This document shows, piece after piece, positions 1 to 6,789 of a stretch of 16,505 nucleotides of DNA. A model generated the notes under the pieces. The model saw nothing but the letters and a program-made list of their open reading frames with translations, did not search any database and had not been told where the DNA came from. This stretch comes from Peptoniphilus_A sp001811425 (GTDB lineage: Bacteria; Bacillota; Clostridia; Tissierellales; Peptoniphilaceae). The stretch covers positions 1 to 16,505 of the forward strand of contig NZ_KV804737.1 in the NCBI RefSeq assembly GCF_001811425.1, given 5' to 3'. Within the stretch, counting starts at the first letter, position 1. Every line of letters starts with the position of its first letter. Made by a program: the position numbers and the translations under genes.

Positions 1-27
1 TATTAGGTCCAACTTTATGGGGTCACA
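1..27 (-). mobile_element. Probable terminal inverted repeat of an IS3-family element (rest outside window)
   Basis: Read on the minus strand from position 27 toward 1, the bases start TGTGACCCCATAAAGTTGGA and continue to the window edge. This resembles the ends of IS3/IS150-group insertion sequences in Firmicutes, which open with TG and carry a CCCC-A-AAAGTTGGAC core. The orientation puts the body of the element to the left, outside the window, with its outer boundary about 30 bp past the stop codon of the DUF3021 gene. No transposase is visible, so this is recognition of a terminus only and could be a solo remnant or chance resemblance. Confidence 0.4.
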
Positions 28-56
28 ACAAAATTATTTCGTAAGCTGGCATCTTT

Positions 57-509
57 TTATATATTATTTTTTAATTTTTCATTTAATCTTGCTATGTCCC
101 TTTTGGCAAGTGTGTATTCAACAAACCAAATTACAAGATAGATTAAAAGGTAAATGCCAAGGAAGATGGCAAGGGACAAAGGGGACTTTTGGAACCAATA
201 GAGCTTGTAGCCTACAAAAACCATGGTGGATGCAGTTAAGAGGAAGTGAATGATGGTTCTTGCAAGTATTGAAAGTTTTTCTTCTTCCCAAACTACAGAG
301 GCAAAGCCAAAGACCATGCCAAGAAGTCCAGAAAGACAAATGGACAAAAAGTTTGCTGCAAAGACTGACCTAGAACTTTCAATTAAGCTTGGGTTTGCAA
401 TAGAAAAATCGCCTTCAGCAAAAATATAGGACATAATTAGGGAAATGACAAGCAAAACAAATTCACAAATCAAAAGACCATTTACCATGCGACTAATAAT
501 TTTTTTCAT
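57..509 (-). CDS. DUF3021 family membrane protein, probable partner/inhibitor of the LytTR regulator
   Basis: A 150-residue protein with four predicted membrane helices at roughly residues 9-29, 48-70, 84-106 and 111-134, and a short charged cytoplasmic tail (LAKRDIARLNEKLKNN). Length, topology and position directly after a LytTR-domain gene match the DUF3021 family. In LytTR regulatory systems such as HdrRM and BrsRM of Streptococcus mutans, the membrane protein holds the LytTR activator inactive; that role here is inferred from the family and gene order. The ATG at 509 has a GAGGTG ribosome binding site at 515-520, and the TGA stop of the LytTR gene lies partly inside it, so the two genes are probably translationally coupled. 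No terminator is seen in the 56 bases after the stop, where a possible IS end begins. Confidence 0.85.
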   Translation of the reverse strand: MKKIISRMVNGLLICEFVLLVISLIMSYIFAEGDFSIANPSLIESSRSVFAANFLSICLSGLLGMVFGFASVVWEEEKLSILARTIIHFLLTASTMVFVGYKLYWFQKSPLSLAIFLGIYLLIYLVIWFVEYTLAKRDIARLNEKLKNNI

Positions 510-518
510 AAAATCACC

Positions 519-959
519 TCATATACCTAGAGTATTTTTAATTTTTTTCACATATCTTCGAGATACGAAGGTCTTGGACTTATTTTTCATAGTGACAGAA
601 ATAGTTCCAGAGTAGGACAAGTCGAAGCTATCAACTAAGTTTAGGTTGATGAGTTCAGAGTTTGAAATCCTAACAAAATTTTTTGCCTTCAAAATTTCTT
701 CCAGCTGATAAATTCTCTTCTTGACTAAATATTTTTCCTCAAGAGATTCGGCAAAGACCCTTGAATCCTCTGTGTAAATCCTGTAAATTTTTGCAGGCTT
801 TAAAATTTTTATCTTCTCATCAAGAAAACCAATTAACAAATTTTCAGAATTTTCTAGCACAAAGGACTTCAGCCTTAAAACTTCTTCTGTAAGCTTATCA
901 GTGTAGACAAGGACCTTGGGCACCTTATAATTTTCATCAATCTTAATTTCAAAATCCAT
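519..959 (-). CDS. LytTR-domain DNA-binding transcriptional regulator
   Basis: A 146-residue protein without a receiver domain. Residues 1-45 form a short N-terminal region; about 48-146 form a LytTR DNA-binding domain with the typical signatures FVRISNSELINL, SFDLSYSGTISVTMKN and the terminal SRRYVKKIKNTLGI. Stand-alone LytTR proteins of this size paired with a small membrane protein are LytTR regulatory systems, usually self-activating and controlled by the membrane partner. The ATG at 959 is preceded by AAAGGAGGTC at good spacing. A promoter and two 8-bp direct repeats 21 bp apart sit just upstream, fitting autoregulation. The regulated targets and inducing signal cannot be told from this window. 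Confidence 0.88.
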   Translation of the reverse strand: MDFEIKIDENYKVPKVLVYTDKLTEEVLRLKSFVLENSENLLIGFLDEKIKILKPAKIYRIYTEDSRVFAESLEEKYLVKKRIYQLEEILKAKNFVRISNSELINLNLVDSFDLSYSGTISVTMKNKSKTFVSRRYVKKIKNTLGI

Positions 960-979
960 TTCTGACCTCCTTTACTTAT

Positions 980-1007
980 AATATAAAGCTTAAAAAGAAA
1001 AAGTAAA
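980..1007 (-). promoter_or_regulatory. Probable promoter of the LytTR-DUF3021 operon
   Basis: On the minus strand a -35-like TTTACT (1002-1007) is followed after 16 bp by a -10-like TATATT (980-985), about 20 bases ahead of the start codon. The -35 is a partial match to TTGACA, as expected for a promoter that depends on an activator bound just upstream. Confidence 0.5.
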
Positions 1008-1017
1008 CAAAACTTCT

Positions 1018-1046
1018 CTAAGTGGTTGAAAAATTTACCTAAGTGG
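1018..1046 (-). promoter_or_regulatory. Tandem direct repeat, probable LytTR binding site
   Basis: CCACTTAG (minus strand) occurs at 1039-1046 and again at 1018-1025, exactly 21 bp apart, two helical turns. LytTR regulators bind tandem 9-bp half-sites with this spacing; AgrA-type sites of the form ACAGTTAGG match CCACTTAGG at most positions. The nearer repeat lies 10 bp upstream of the proposed -35, a normal place for an activator. Binding by the LytTR protein encoded next door is inference. Confidence 0.6.
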
Positions 1047-1047
1047 C

Positions 1048-1077
1048 AAAAGAAAAAGTGCAGGAAGCTTCCCACAC
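1048..1077 (-). terminator. Rho-independent terminator of the hot-dog protein gene
   Basis: Directly after the TAA stop the minus strand reads GTGTGGGAAGCTTCCTGCAC, which folds as GTG/CAC plus GGA/TCC pairs around a 2x2 internal loop with loop AGCT. TTTTTCTTTT follows. It separates the hot-dog gene from the LytTR operon. Confidence 0.7.
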
Positions 1078-1455
1078 TTAATCTAATAAAATTCCCTTTA
1101 AAAATCCATGAAGGAGATGGTCGCCATTTTCGTCATAGACATCTGAAACTATGTCGATAAAATTTTTGCCACGCTTATTTTCTACATTTTCAACTATATT
1201 TAGGCATCTTATTTTTCTCCCAGTGTAAGCCTTTTTTATAAAATCAAACTCCATGCGATACATTAAAATATCGTAGTCGCCGCCAATTTTATTAGTAAGA
1301 CTTGCAGTTAAAAGTCCCTGCAAAAGGTACTCGCCATCATCGTTGGGACTTTCGTGGTGCTTGCCCCAGAAGTTTGCATTCTCTGCGTAGTCTCTCAAAT
1401 CTTTTTCAGTAAAAACTCTTTCGTAAATAACTTCGTCACCCTTATTTAATCTCAT
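1078..1455 (-). CDS. MaoC-like hot-dog fold protein (enoyl-CoA hydratase-related)
   Basis: A 125-residue single hot-dog domain. The stretch FTEKDLRDYAENANFW is the usual opening of MaoC-type hydratases, and QGLLTASLTNKIGG matches their HGMLTASL helix. The last third has the antiparallel strands typical of the fold. The hydratase motif with catalytic Asp and His (GDxNPxH) is not present in its usual form: the corresponding region reads NFWGKHHESPND, so activity on enoyl-CoA is doubtful and the substrate unknown. The ATG at 1455 has an AGGTG site five to six bases upstream. The gene is monocistronic, diverges from the DUF3783 gene and ends at its own terminator. Confidence 0.65.
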   Translation of the reverse strand: MRLNKGDEVIYERVFTEKDLRDYAENANFWGKHHESPNDDGEYLLQGLLTASLTNKIGGDYDILMYRMEFDFIKKAYTGRKIRCLNIVENVENKRGKNFIDIVSDVYDENGDHLLHGFLKGILLD

Positions 1456-1476
1456 AAAAACACCTCATTCATAATA

Positions 1477-1504
1477 TACCCAATAAATAAAATAAATTTG
1501 GGTA
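1477..1504. promoter_or_regulatory. Dyad in divergent promoter region, possible operator
   Basis: TACCCAA (1477-1483) and its inverse TTGGGTA (1498-1504) are perfect 7-bp arms whose starts are 21 bp apart, with a purely A/T 14-bp centre. The dyad lies midway between the start codons of the divergent hot-dog and DUF3783 genes and overlaps where both promoters must be. TATATT (minus, 1473-1478) and TAAAAT (plus, 1503-1508) are -10 candidates, but no convincing -35 is seen on either side. Confidence 0.4.
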
Positions 1505-1525
1505 AAATAAAAGAGAGGTGTTAAT

Positions 1526-2047
1526 GTGAAAAAAATTTTATTATACGGATTAGAAGAAGAAAAGACAAAAATCACAGAAAAAGTGGCGAGAGAATTTGGC
1601 ATTGAAATAAATAAAATCGAAAAAAATAATTTAGACAAAAAAGTCGGCGACCTCTTTAACTTAGATTTAAGAGAAAATGATATTGTTGAAGATGAAAATA
1701 AGTTAATGGTGTTTTCTGACTTTGACAGAAACATTTTGCAAGACTTTTTAATTGCCCTAAAAAAAGAGGGAGTAATGGTGGATCATAAATGCGTCCTCAC
1801 AGAGACTAATGCTAACTGGACCTTTGACTTTTTAATGGGTCACATTGCCGATGAGCACAGAGTTGTTACAAAATTTAGAGAACTTGGCGGGCTGGTAAAA
1901 ATTGCCTTAGATAGACTTGAAGATGACAAGGACGAGGAACTCATGGACCTAGTAGAAAGAGCCATAGAAAACAAAAATAGAGAACTGGACGAGGAAAAAC
2001 TTGACTCAGCCATAAAAGATTTGAGAGAAAAATTAGATATTAAGTAA
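1526..2047 (+). CDS. DUF3783 domain protein of unknown function
   Basis: A 173-residue soluble protein. The start is GTG at 1526, preceded by GAGAGGTG at 1513-1520; an ATG two bases earlier is out of frame and runs straight into TGA. The core MVFSDFDRNILQDFLIALKKEG followed by VDHKCVLTETNANWTFDFL (residues about 62-105) matches the DUF3783 pattern of a short alpha/beta domain ending in a conserved T-x-x-N-x-x-W segment. The C-terminal 60 residues are highly charged and predicted helical, possibly coiled coil. No catalytic role is known for the family. It is transcribed alone between the divergent hot-dog gene and convergent carB. Confidence 0.7.
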   Translation: MKKILLYGLEEEKTKITEKVAREFGIEINKIEKNNLDKKVGDLFNLDLRENDIVEDENKLMVFSDFDRNILQDFLIALKKEGVMVDHKCVLTETNANWTFDFLMGHIADEHRVVTKFRELGGLVKIALDRLEDDKDEELMDLVERAIENKNRELDEEKLDSAIKDLREKLDIK

Positions 2048-2050
2048 AAG

Positions 2051-2090
2051 AAAAAGCCTTGATGTTCCTACACCAAGGCTAATTTTTTGT
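2051..2090. terminator. Bidirectional terminator between the DUF3783 gene and carB
   Basis: AGCCTTG (2055-2061) and CAAGGCT (2074-2080) form a 7-bp stem, extended inside by TGT/ACA after one mismatch. The plus strand continues AATTTTTTG; the minus strand continues TTTTTCTTTT, so it can stop both converging transcripts. A second, A/T-only 9-bp inverted repeat (TTTTAATTT at 2099-2107 with AAATTAAAA at 2118-2126) overlaps the carB stop. Confidence 0.75.
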
Positions 2091-2120
2091 CTAAAATTTT
2101 TTAATTTATAAGTTTACAAA

Positions 2121-5100
2121 TTAAAATTCTGAGATGTCATAGATATCCATGTTTTCTTCGTGGAATTTTTTATTTTTTACGGCTACTCTTGCTGCTAGGG
2201 TGTCAAGTGATGTTACTATGTCGATGCCATATTCTGTTGCCATTCTTCTAATCTTAAATCCGTCTCTTGTTGAGTCGCCACCTCTTGTTGGTGTGTTGAC
2301 TACAATGTCGATTTCGCCATTTCTTATTACATCTAAGATATTTGGTCTTGGGTCATTTATCTTTCCAATTTCTCTTGCATCAATGCCTTCTTCTTTAAGA
2401 AGCCCACAAGTTCCCTTAGTTGCTATAAATTTGTAGCCCAAGTCCTTCATAGTCTTTGCTATTTCTATAAATTCTTTCTTGTCGTTGTCATTCACTGTTG
2501 CAAGGACTCTTGAAACTTCATTTTCTATTGCTGAGCCTGATGCCAAGAAGCCTTTGAAAAGTGCTTCGTCAATATCTTTTCCAACGCCAAGGACTTCGCC
2601 AGTGGATTTCATTTCAGGTCCAAGAGAAATTTCTACTCTGTTAAGCTTTGACATAGAGAAGACTGGAACTTTTACTGCCATAAGTTTTGGCTCTTTATAG
2701 ATGTCCACTCCATAACCAAGGTCTTTTAGTTTTTCGCCAAGCATAGTCTTTGTTGCTAAATCAACTATTGGCACACCAGAAACCTTTGAGATGTAAGGTA
2801 CAGTTCTTGATGCACGAGGGTTTACTTCTATAATATATAAATCATTTTTGTATTCGATAAACTGAATGTTGATCATGCCCTTTACATGAAGTGCCTTGGC
2901 AATTTTCTTTGTGTAGTCTAAGATTTTTGCCTTTATAGCATCAGAGATGTGAAGGCTTGGATAAATTGTTATTGAGTCGCCAGAGTGAACTCCTGCTCTT
3001 TCAAGGTGTTCCATGATGCCAGGAATTAAGACATCTTCGCCATCTGAAATTGCATCAACTTCGATTTCACGACCAACTAAATACTTGTCAATTAAAACTG
3101 GGTTAACTGCATCTCTTTCGAAGGCACTTTGCAAATAAGTCCTCAAACTTTCTTCGTCATAAGTTATTTGCATTCCTTGTCCACCAAGTACATAGGAAGG
3201 TCTTACAAGTAGTGGATAGCCAAGTTCCTTTGCAGCATCAAGTCCTTCCTTAACAGTAAAGACTCCATGTCCCTTTGGTCTATTGATCTTTAACTCTTCA
3301 AGCATTTCGTCAAATTTTTCTCTGTCTTCAGCCCTGTCTATGTCTTCAAAGTCAGTTCCCAAGATGTTGATTTTTTGTGAGTGAAGATATTTTGCAAGCT
3401 TAATAGCAGTTTGTCCACCAAAGGCAAGGATAACTCCCATAGGTTTTTCGATTTCAATTATAGATTTAACTTCTTCTTCAGTAAGTGGTTCGAAGTAAAG
3501 TTTGTCTGAAGTGTCAAAGTCTGTTGAAACAGTTTCAGGGTTGTTGTTAATAGTTACTGTTTCTATGCCAAGTTTAATAAGGGCCTTGATAGCGTGAACG
3601 CTGCAGTAGTCAAATTCGATTCCTTGACCAATCCTAATAGGACCAGATCCAATTACGATTATTTTTTTATTGGCTGACACAATATTTTCGTCTGTCTTTT
3701 CATAAGTTGAGTAATAGTAAGCGCCATTCTTTCTAAATGGAGAAGTGTCAACTCTTCTGTAATTTGGAAGAATTTTATTTTTTTCACGAAGTTCAATTAC
3801 ATCTTCCATATCTACGCCAAGAGCCTTGGCAATAGTCTTGTCAGAGAAGCCAAGTTTTTTAAGTTTAGCAAGTTCATCAGGAGTCATTGTGTCAAGGCTT
3901 AACTTTTTAAGATTTTCTTCTTCACGAACAATGTTTTCGATTTTTTCCAAGAAGTAAAGGTCAATGCCAGTTATGTCGTGGATGAGTTCAATGGAAAGTC
4001 CACGCCTCATAATTTCTGCAACATCAAAAAGTCTTTCGTCGTCAGGGAATTTAATTCTCTTCTTTAATTCTTCAGTAGTTCTTTCTTCAGAGAATTTTGA
4101 TTCAAGAGAGAATTTAGAAATTTCAAGTGACCTAATTCCCTTCATGAGAGCTTCTTCAAAGGAAGAGCCAATTGACATAACTTCGCCAGTTGCCATCATC
4201 TTTGTGCCAAGTTTTCTATTTGCAAATTTGAATTTGTCAAAAGGCCATTTAGGAATTTTAACAACTACATAATTGCAGTGTGGTTCATAGTTTTCTATTG
4301 TTTCGCCAGTAGTTTCATTTTCGATTTCAGAAAGGTTAAAGCCAAGGGCAATCTTTGTTGCAATTCTTGCAATTGGATAACCTGTTGCCTTTGATGCAAG
4401 GGCAGAGGAACGAGAAACTCTAGGGTTAATTTCTATAACAGCGTAGTCCAAAGTTTCAGGATTTAAGGCAAGTTGAACATTGCAAGCGCCAACAACATTT
4501 ACATTTTCAACAATATTTAAGGCTGCATTTTTTAATTTTTGTAGCACATCCTTGTCAAGGCTTTGGCAAGGAGCAACTACAATGGAGTCGCCAGTGTGAA
4601 CGCCAACTGGGTCCACATTTTCCATGTCGCAGACAATAATTTTTTCACCAGCAACGTCCCTAATAACTTCAAATTCAATTTCCATCCAGCCACGAATAGA
4701 TTTTTCAAGAAGGCATTCATTTACTGGGCTAAGGCTAAGGCCGTGAGATAAAACTTCTTCAAGTTCTTCTTCGTCATAGGCAAAGCCGCCGCCAGTTCCG
4801 CCAAGTGTGTAGGCAGGTCTAATAACTAGAGGGTAGCCAATTTTTTCTGCAAGGACCTTTCCTTCTTCTAGGGTAGTTGCGATTTCAGACTGAATAATTG
4901 GCTCGCCAATTTCCTTCATAGTATTTCTAAAAATATCTCTGTCTTCGCCTTTTTTTATAGCTTCAATGTCAGTGCCTATAATTTTTATTCCGTATTTATC
5001 TAAAATTCCACGCTTGTCTAGGTCTAGGGTCATGTTAAGACCAGTTTGTCCGCCCATGCCTGCAATAAGGGAATCAGGTCTTTCCTTTTCAATAATTTTT

Positions 5101-5324
5101 TCTATAAAGGAAATAGTTATTGGCTCAATATAAATTTTATCGGCAACACCCTTGTCTGTCATAATAGTAGCAGGGTTTGAGTTCACAAGAACAGTTTCCA
5201 CACCATTCTTTTTTAAAGTTTCGCAAGCTTGTGTGCCTGAGTAGTCAAACTCAGCAGCTTGTCCTATAACAATGGGACCAGATCCTATTACTAGCGTCTT
5301 CTTAATCGAATTATCTCTTGGCAT
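2121..5324 (-). CDS. carB: Carbamoyl-phosphate synthase large subunit
   Basis: CarB makes carbamoyl phosphate from bicarbonate, ammonia (passed from CarA) and two ATP, feeding pyrimidine and arginine synthesis. The 1067-residue product has the full family layout: first ATP-grasp half opening with GSGPIVIGQAAEFDYSG, an oligomerisation region, a second ATP-grasp half opening near residue 555 with GSGPIRIGQGIEFDYCS, and a C-terminal MGS-like allosteric domain containing FIATKGTCGLL and NTPTRGGDSTRDGFKIRR. Nothing is missing or broken. I chose ATG at 5324, where AAAGGAG stands six bases upstream; a longer frame from a TTG at 5354 would add ten residues absent from the family. No carA gene is adjacent: the upstream neighbour is a divergent glycosyltransferase. 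Leader hairpins suggest control by transcription attenuation. Confidence 0.97.
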   Translation of the reverse strand: MPRDNSIKKTLVIGSGPIVIGQAAEFDYSGTQACETLKKNGVETVLVNSNPATIMTDKGVADKIYIEPITISFIEKIIEKERPDSLIAGMGGQTGLNMTLDLDKRGILDKYGIKIIGTDIEAIKKGEDRDIFRNTMKEIGEPIIQSEIATTLEEGKVLAEKIGYPLVIRPAYTLGGTGGGFAYDEEELEEVLSHGLSLSPVNECLLEKSIRGWMEIEFEVIRDVAGEKIIVCDMENVDPVGVHTGDSIVVAPCQSLDKDVLQKLKNAALNIVENVNVVGACNVQLALNPETLDYAVIEINPRVSRSSALASKATGYPIARIATKIALGFNLSEIENETTGETIENYEPHCNYVVVKIPKWPFDKFKFANRKLGTKMMATGEVMSIGSSFEEALMKGIRSLEISKFSLESKFSEERTTEELKKRIKFPDDERLFDVAEIMRRGLSIELIHDITGIDLYFLEKIENIVREEENLKKLSLDTMTPDELAKLKKLGFSDKTIAKALGVDMEDVIELREKNKILPNYRRVDTSPFRKNGAYYYSTYEKTDENIVSANKKIIVIGSGPIRIGQGIEFDYCSVHAIKALIKLGIETVTINNNPETVSTDFDTSDKLYFEPLTEEEVKSIIEIEKPMGVILAFGGQTAIKLAKYLHSQKINILGTDFEDIDRAEDREKFDEMLEELKINRPKGHGVFTVKEGLDAAKELGYPLLVRPSYVLGGQGMQITYDEESLRTYLQSAFERDAVNPVLIDKYLVGREIEVDAISDGEDVLIPGIMEHLERAGVHSGDSITIYPSLHISDAIKAKILDYTKKIAKALHVKGMINIQFIEYKNDLYIIEVNPRASRTVPYISKVSGVPIVDLATKTMLGEKLKDLGYGVDIYKEPKLMAVKVPVFSMSKLNRVEISLGPEMKSTGEVLGVGKDIDEALFKGFLASGSAIENEVSRVLATVNDNDKKEFIEIAKTMKDLGYKFIATKGTCGLLKEEGIDAREIGKINDPRPNILDVIRNGEIDIVVNTPTRGGDSTRDGFKIRRMATEYGIDIVTSLDTLAARVAVKNKKFHEENMDIYDISEF

Positions 5325-5330
5325 TTTTTT

Positions 5331-5337
5331 CTCCTTT
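5331..5337 (-). promoter_or_regulatory. Ribosome binding site that fixes the carB start
   Basis: AAAGGAG (minus strand) lies six bases before ATG 5324 and inside the longer TTG-initiated frame. It is the only good Shine-Dalgarno sequence in the area, so the ATG is taken as the start. Confidence 0.75.
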
Positions 5338-5401
5338 TCCAAATAAAAGATCAAACATTCTTAAAAATGGGCAAAAAAAATTTAAGGTATTAAATTTGCT
5401 C

Positions 5402-5451
5402 AAAAAAAAATCATGCACAAGGACATGATTTTGCGTCAGTCCTTGGACTGA
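5402..5451 (-). promoter_or_regulatory. carB leader: putative transcription attenuator
   Basis: Two hairpins lie in the carB leader, read on the minus strand. The first is the near-perfect palindrome TCAGTCCAAGGACTGA (5436-5451). The second has 9-bp arms AAAATCATG (5424-5432) and CATGATTTT (5407-5415) around loop TCCTTGTG and runs into nine T's (5402-5410), so it has the form of an intrinsic terminator about 80 bases before the carB start. CAAGGAC in hairpin 1 (5439-5445) is fully complementary to GTCCTTG (5418-5424) in the loop and closing base of hairpin 2, giving an alternative pairing. The hairpin lacks a clear PyrR binding-loop consensus. Switching between folds is inferred, and the alternative pairing overlaps the terminator stem by one base pair only. 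Confidence 0.5.
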
Positions 5452-5474
5452 TTTTCTATTTTTTTATCTTTATT

Positions 5475-5503
5475 ATTAAATCACTTTTACAAAAAAATTG
5501 CAA
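5475..5503 (-). promoter_or_regulatory. Probable carB promoter
   Basis: On the minus strand TTGCAA (5498-5503) and TTTAAT (5475-5480) are spaced by 17 bp, predicting a start near 5468 and a leader of about 145 nt that carries the two hairpins. Nothing further is recognised between this promoter and the divergent glycosyltransferase promoter (5504-5600). Confidence 0.5.
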
Positions 5504-5600
5504 GAACTTTTTAAGAAAAAATTTATAAAACATCTCACAAAAATTTAGAATAAAATAATATGTAGAGAATCCTCATCACTCATATTGTCCAACAAAAGAG

Positions 5601-5629
5601 TTAAAATTATTTAGAATTTATTGTATAAT
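5601..5629 (+). promoter_or_regulatory. Probable promoter of the cell-wall polysaccharide operon
   Basis: TTAAAA (5601-5606), a 17-bp spacer and a perfect TATAAT (5624-5629) lie just upstream of the ribosome binding site GGAGGAG (5641-5647). The transcript would begin near 5636 with a leader under 20 nt, so the hairpins at 5402-5451 lie outside it and belong to carB. Confidence 0.6.
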
Positions 5630-5652
5630 AAGAAAGATAAGGAGGAGAAGTT

Positions 5653-6789
5653 ATGACAAAAGTTCTCCATTTAATTAGTGGCGGCGACACAGGTGGCGCA
5701 AAGACCCACATCTTTACGCTGATGAAAGGCTTATCTGGCAAAGTCGAAACCAAAATCATTTGCTTCATCAAGGACACCTTTTATGACGAAGCAAAGGAGA
5801 GAGGCATCGACATAGAAGTCTATCCACAAGAAAAGAGATCAGACCTTTCCGTCGTTTCTAAATTAAGTGACGAAATAAATAATGGCAAGTACGACTTAGT
5901 CCACGCCCATGGAGCGCGAGCTAATTTTATTTGCATGTTTTTAAAAAAGAAAATAAAAGTCCCCATGGTCACAACTATCCATTCAGATTACATGCTTGAC
6001 TTCAAGGACTCATTTTACAAAAATTTAATCTACACGACTTTAAATAAGATGTCTTTAAGAAAATTTGATCACTACATTTGCGTAAGTGACAATTTCAAAA
6101 AAATGCTAGTGGATAGAGGCTTTGACAGGGATAAAATTCATGTCCTCTACAACGGCATAGACACAGAAGAAAAAATAGAGTACATCCCAAAGACTGCTTT
6201 CTTGGAAAAATATAAGATCAACTACAATGGTGAGCTCTTGGTGGGAATTGCAGCAAGACTTGACAAGGTTAAGGACCACGAGACCTTTATAAAGGCTTGC
6301 AAGGAAACTCTAGAAGTAAACCCAGACATCATATTTTTAATAGCAGGAGATGGCGACGAAAAGAAAAAGCTTGAAGAAATGGCTAAGTCCTTTGGCATAG
6401 AAAAGAATATTTACTTCCTTGGTTTTGTAAGGGACAAATATTCCTTCTTTAACGCCATAGACATAAATGTGCTTACAAGCATTTCTGAGTCCTTTCCCTA
6501 TGTAATTCTTGAAGCAGCTCTGCTAGCCGTGCCTACAGTTTCCACAAAGACTGGCGGCATACCAGAGATCATAAAGGACGATTACACTGGATACTTATTC
6601 CCAGTGGGAAATTACAAGTCCCTTTCCAGATACCTTTTGGACCTCTATGACAAGAGAGACAAATTAAAGGAACTTGGCGACAACATAAAAAAAGAAGTAG
6701 TAGAAAAATATTCTCATGAATCCATGGGAGAAAGACAAAAAGAAATTTACGATGAAATATTAAGGGGAGGAAAAAATGAAGATAATTGA
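5653..6789 (+). CDS. GT4-family glycosyltransferase
   Basis: A 378-residue cytoplasmic GT-B glycosyltransferase of the retaining GT4 family (Glyco_transf_4 plus Glycos_transf_1). The N-terminal acceptor domain opens with HLISGGDTGGAKTHI (6-20) and has the HAHGARAN loop at 84-91. The C-terminal nucleotide-sugar domain shows GIAARLDKVKDHE (198-210), AGDGDEKKKL (231-240) and the EX7E motif ESFPYVILE (Glu279, Glu287). Donor and acceptor sugars cannot be deduced. It is first in a five-gene operon ending in csaB, so it probably adds a sugar during secondary cell-wall polymer assembly. The ATG follows GGAGGAG with five to six bases spacing; its last 14 bases overlap the DUF4330 gene. Confidence 0.9.
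   Translation: MTKVLHLISGGDTGGAKTHIFTLMKGLSGKVETKIICFIKDTFYDEAKERGIDIEVYPQEKRSDLSVVSKLSDEINNGKYDLVHAHGARANFICMFLKKKIKVPMVTTIHSDYMLDFKDSFYKNLIYTTLNKMSLRKFDHYICVSDNFKKMLVDRGFDRDKIHVLYNGIDTEEKIEYIPKTAFLEKYKINYNGELLVGIAARLDKVKDHETFIKACKETLEVNPDIIFLIAGDGDEKKKLEEMAKSFGIEKNIYFLGFVRDKYSFFNAIDINVLTSISESFPYVILEAALLAVPTVSTKTGGIPEIIKDDYTGYLFPVGNYKSLSRYLLDLYDKRDKLKELGDNIKKEVVEKYSHESMGERQKEIYDEILRGGKNEDN

Noticed and set aside
17..253. Plus-strand open frame at the left edge
   Set aside because: It lies antisense to the DUF3021 gene, lacks a ribosome binding site and has no domain-like sequence; part of it comes from the possible IS end.
5325..5354. Longer carB with a TTG start
   Set aside because: It adds ten residues absent from the family and reads through the good AAAGGAG site; ATG 5324 is better.
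5402..5451. PyrR-binding attenuator
   Set aside because: The AGTCCAAGGACT hairpin shares a few bases with the PyrR loop but lacks the conserved purine-rich GNGAGG part, so PyrR control is not claimed.
5402..5461. Plus-strand terminator (hairpins followed by T-rich sequence)
   Set aside because: No plus-strand gene ends upstream, and the plus-strand promoter lies further right; the carB leader is the better explanation.
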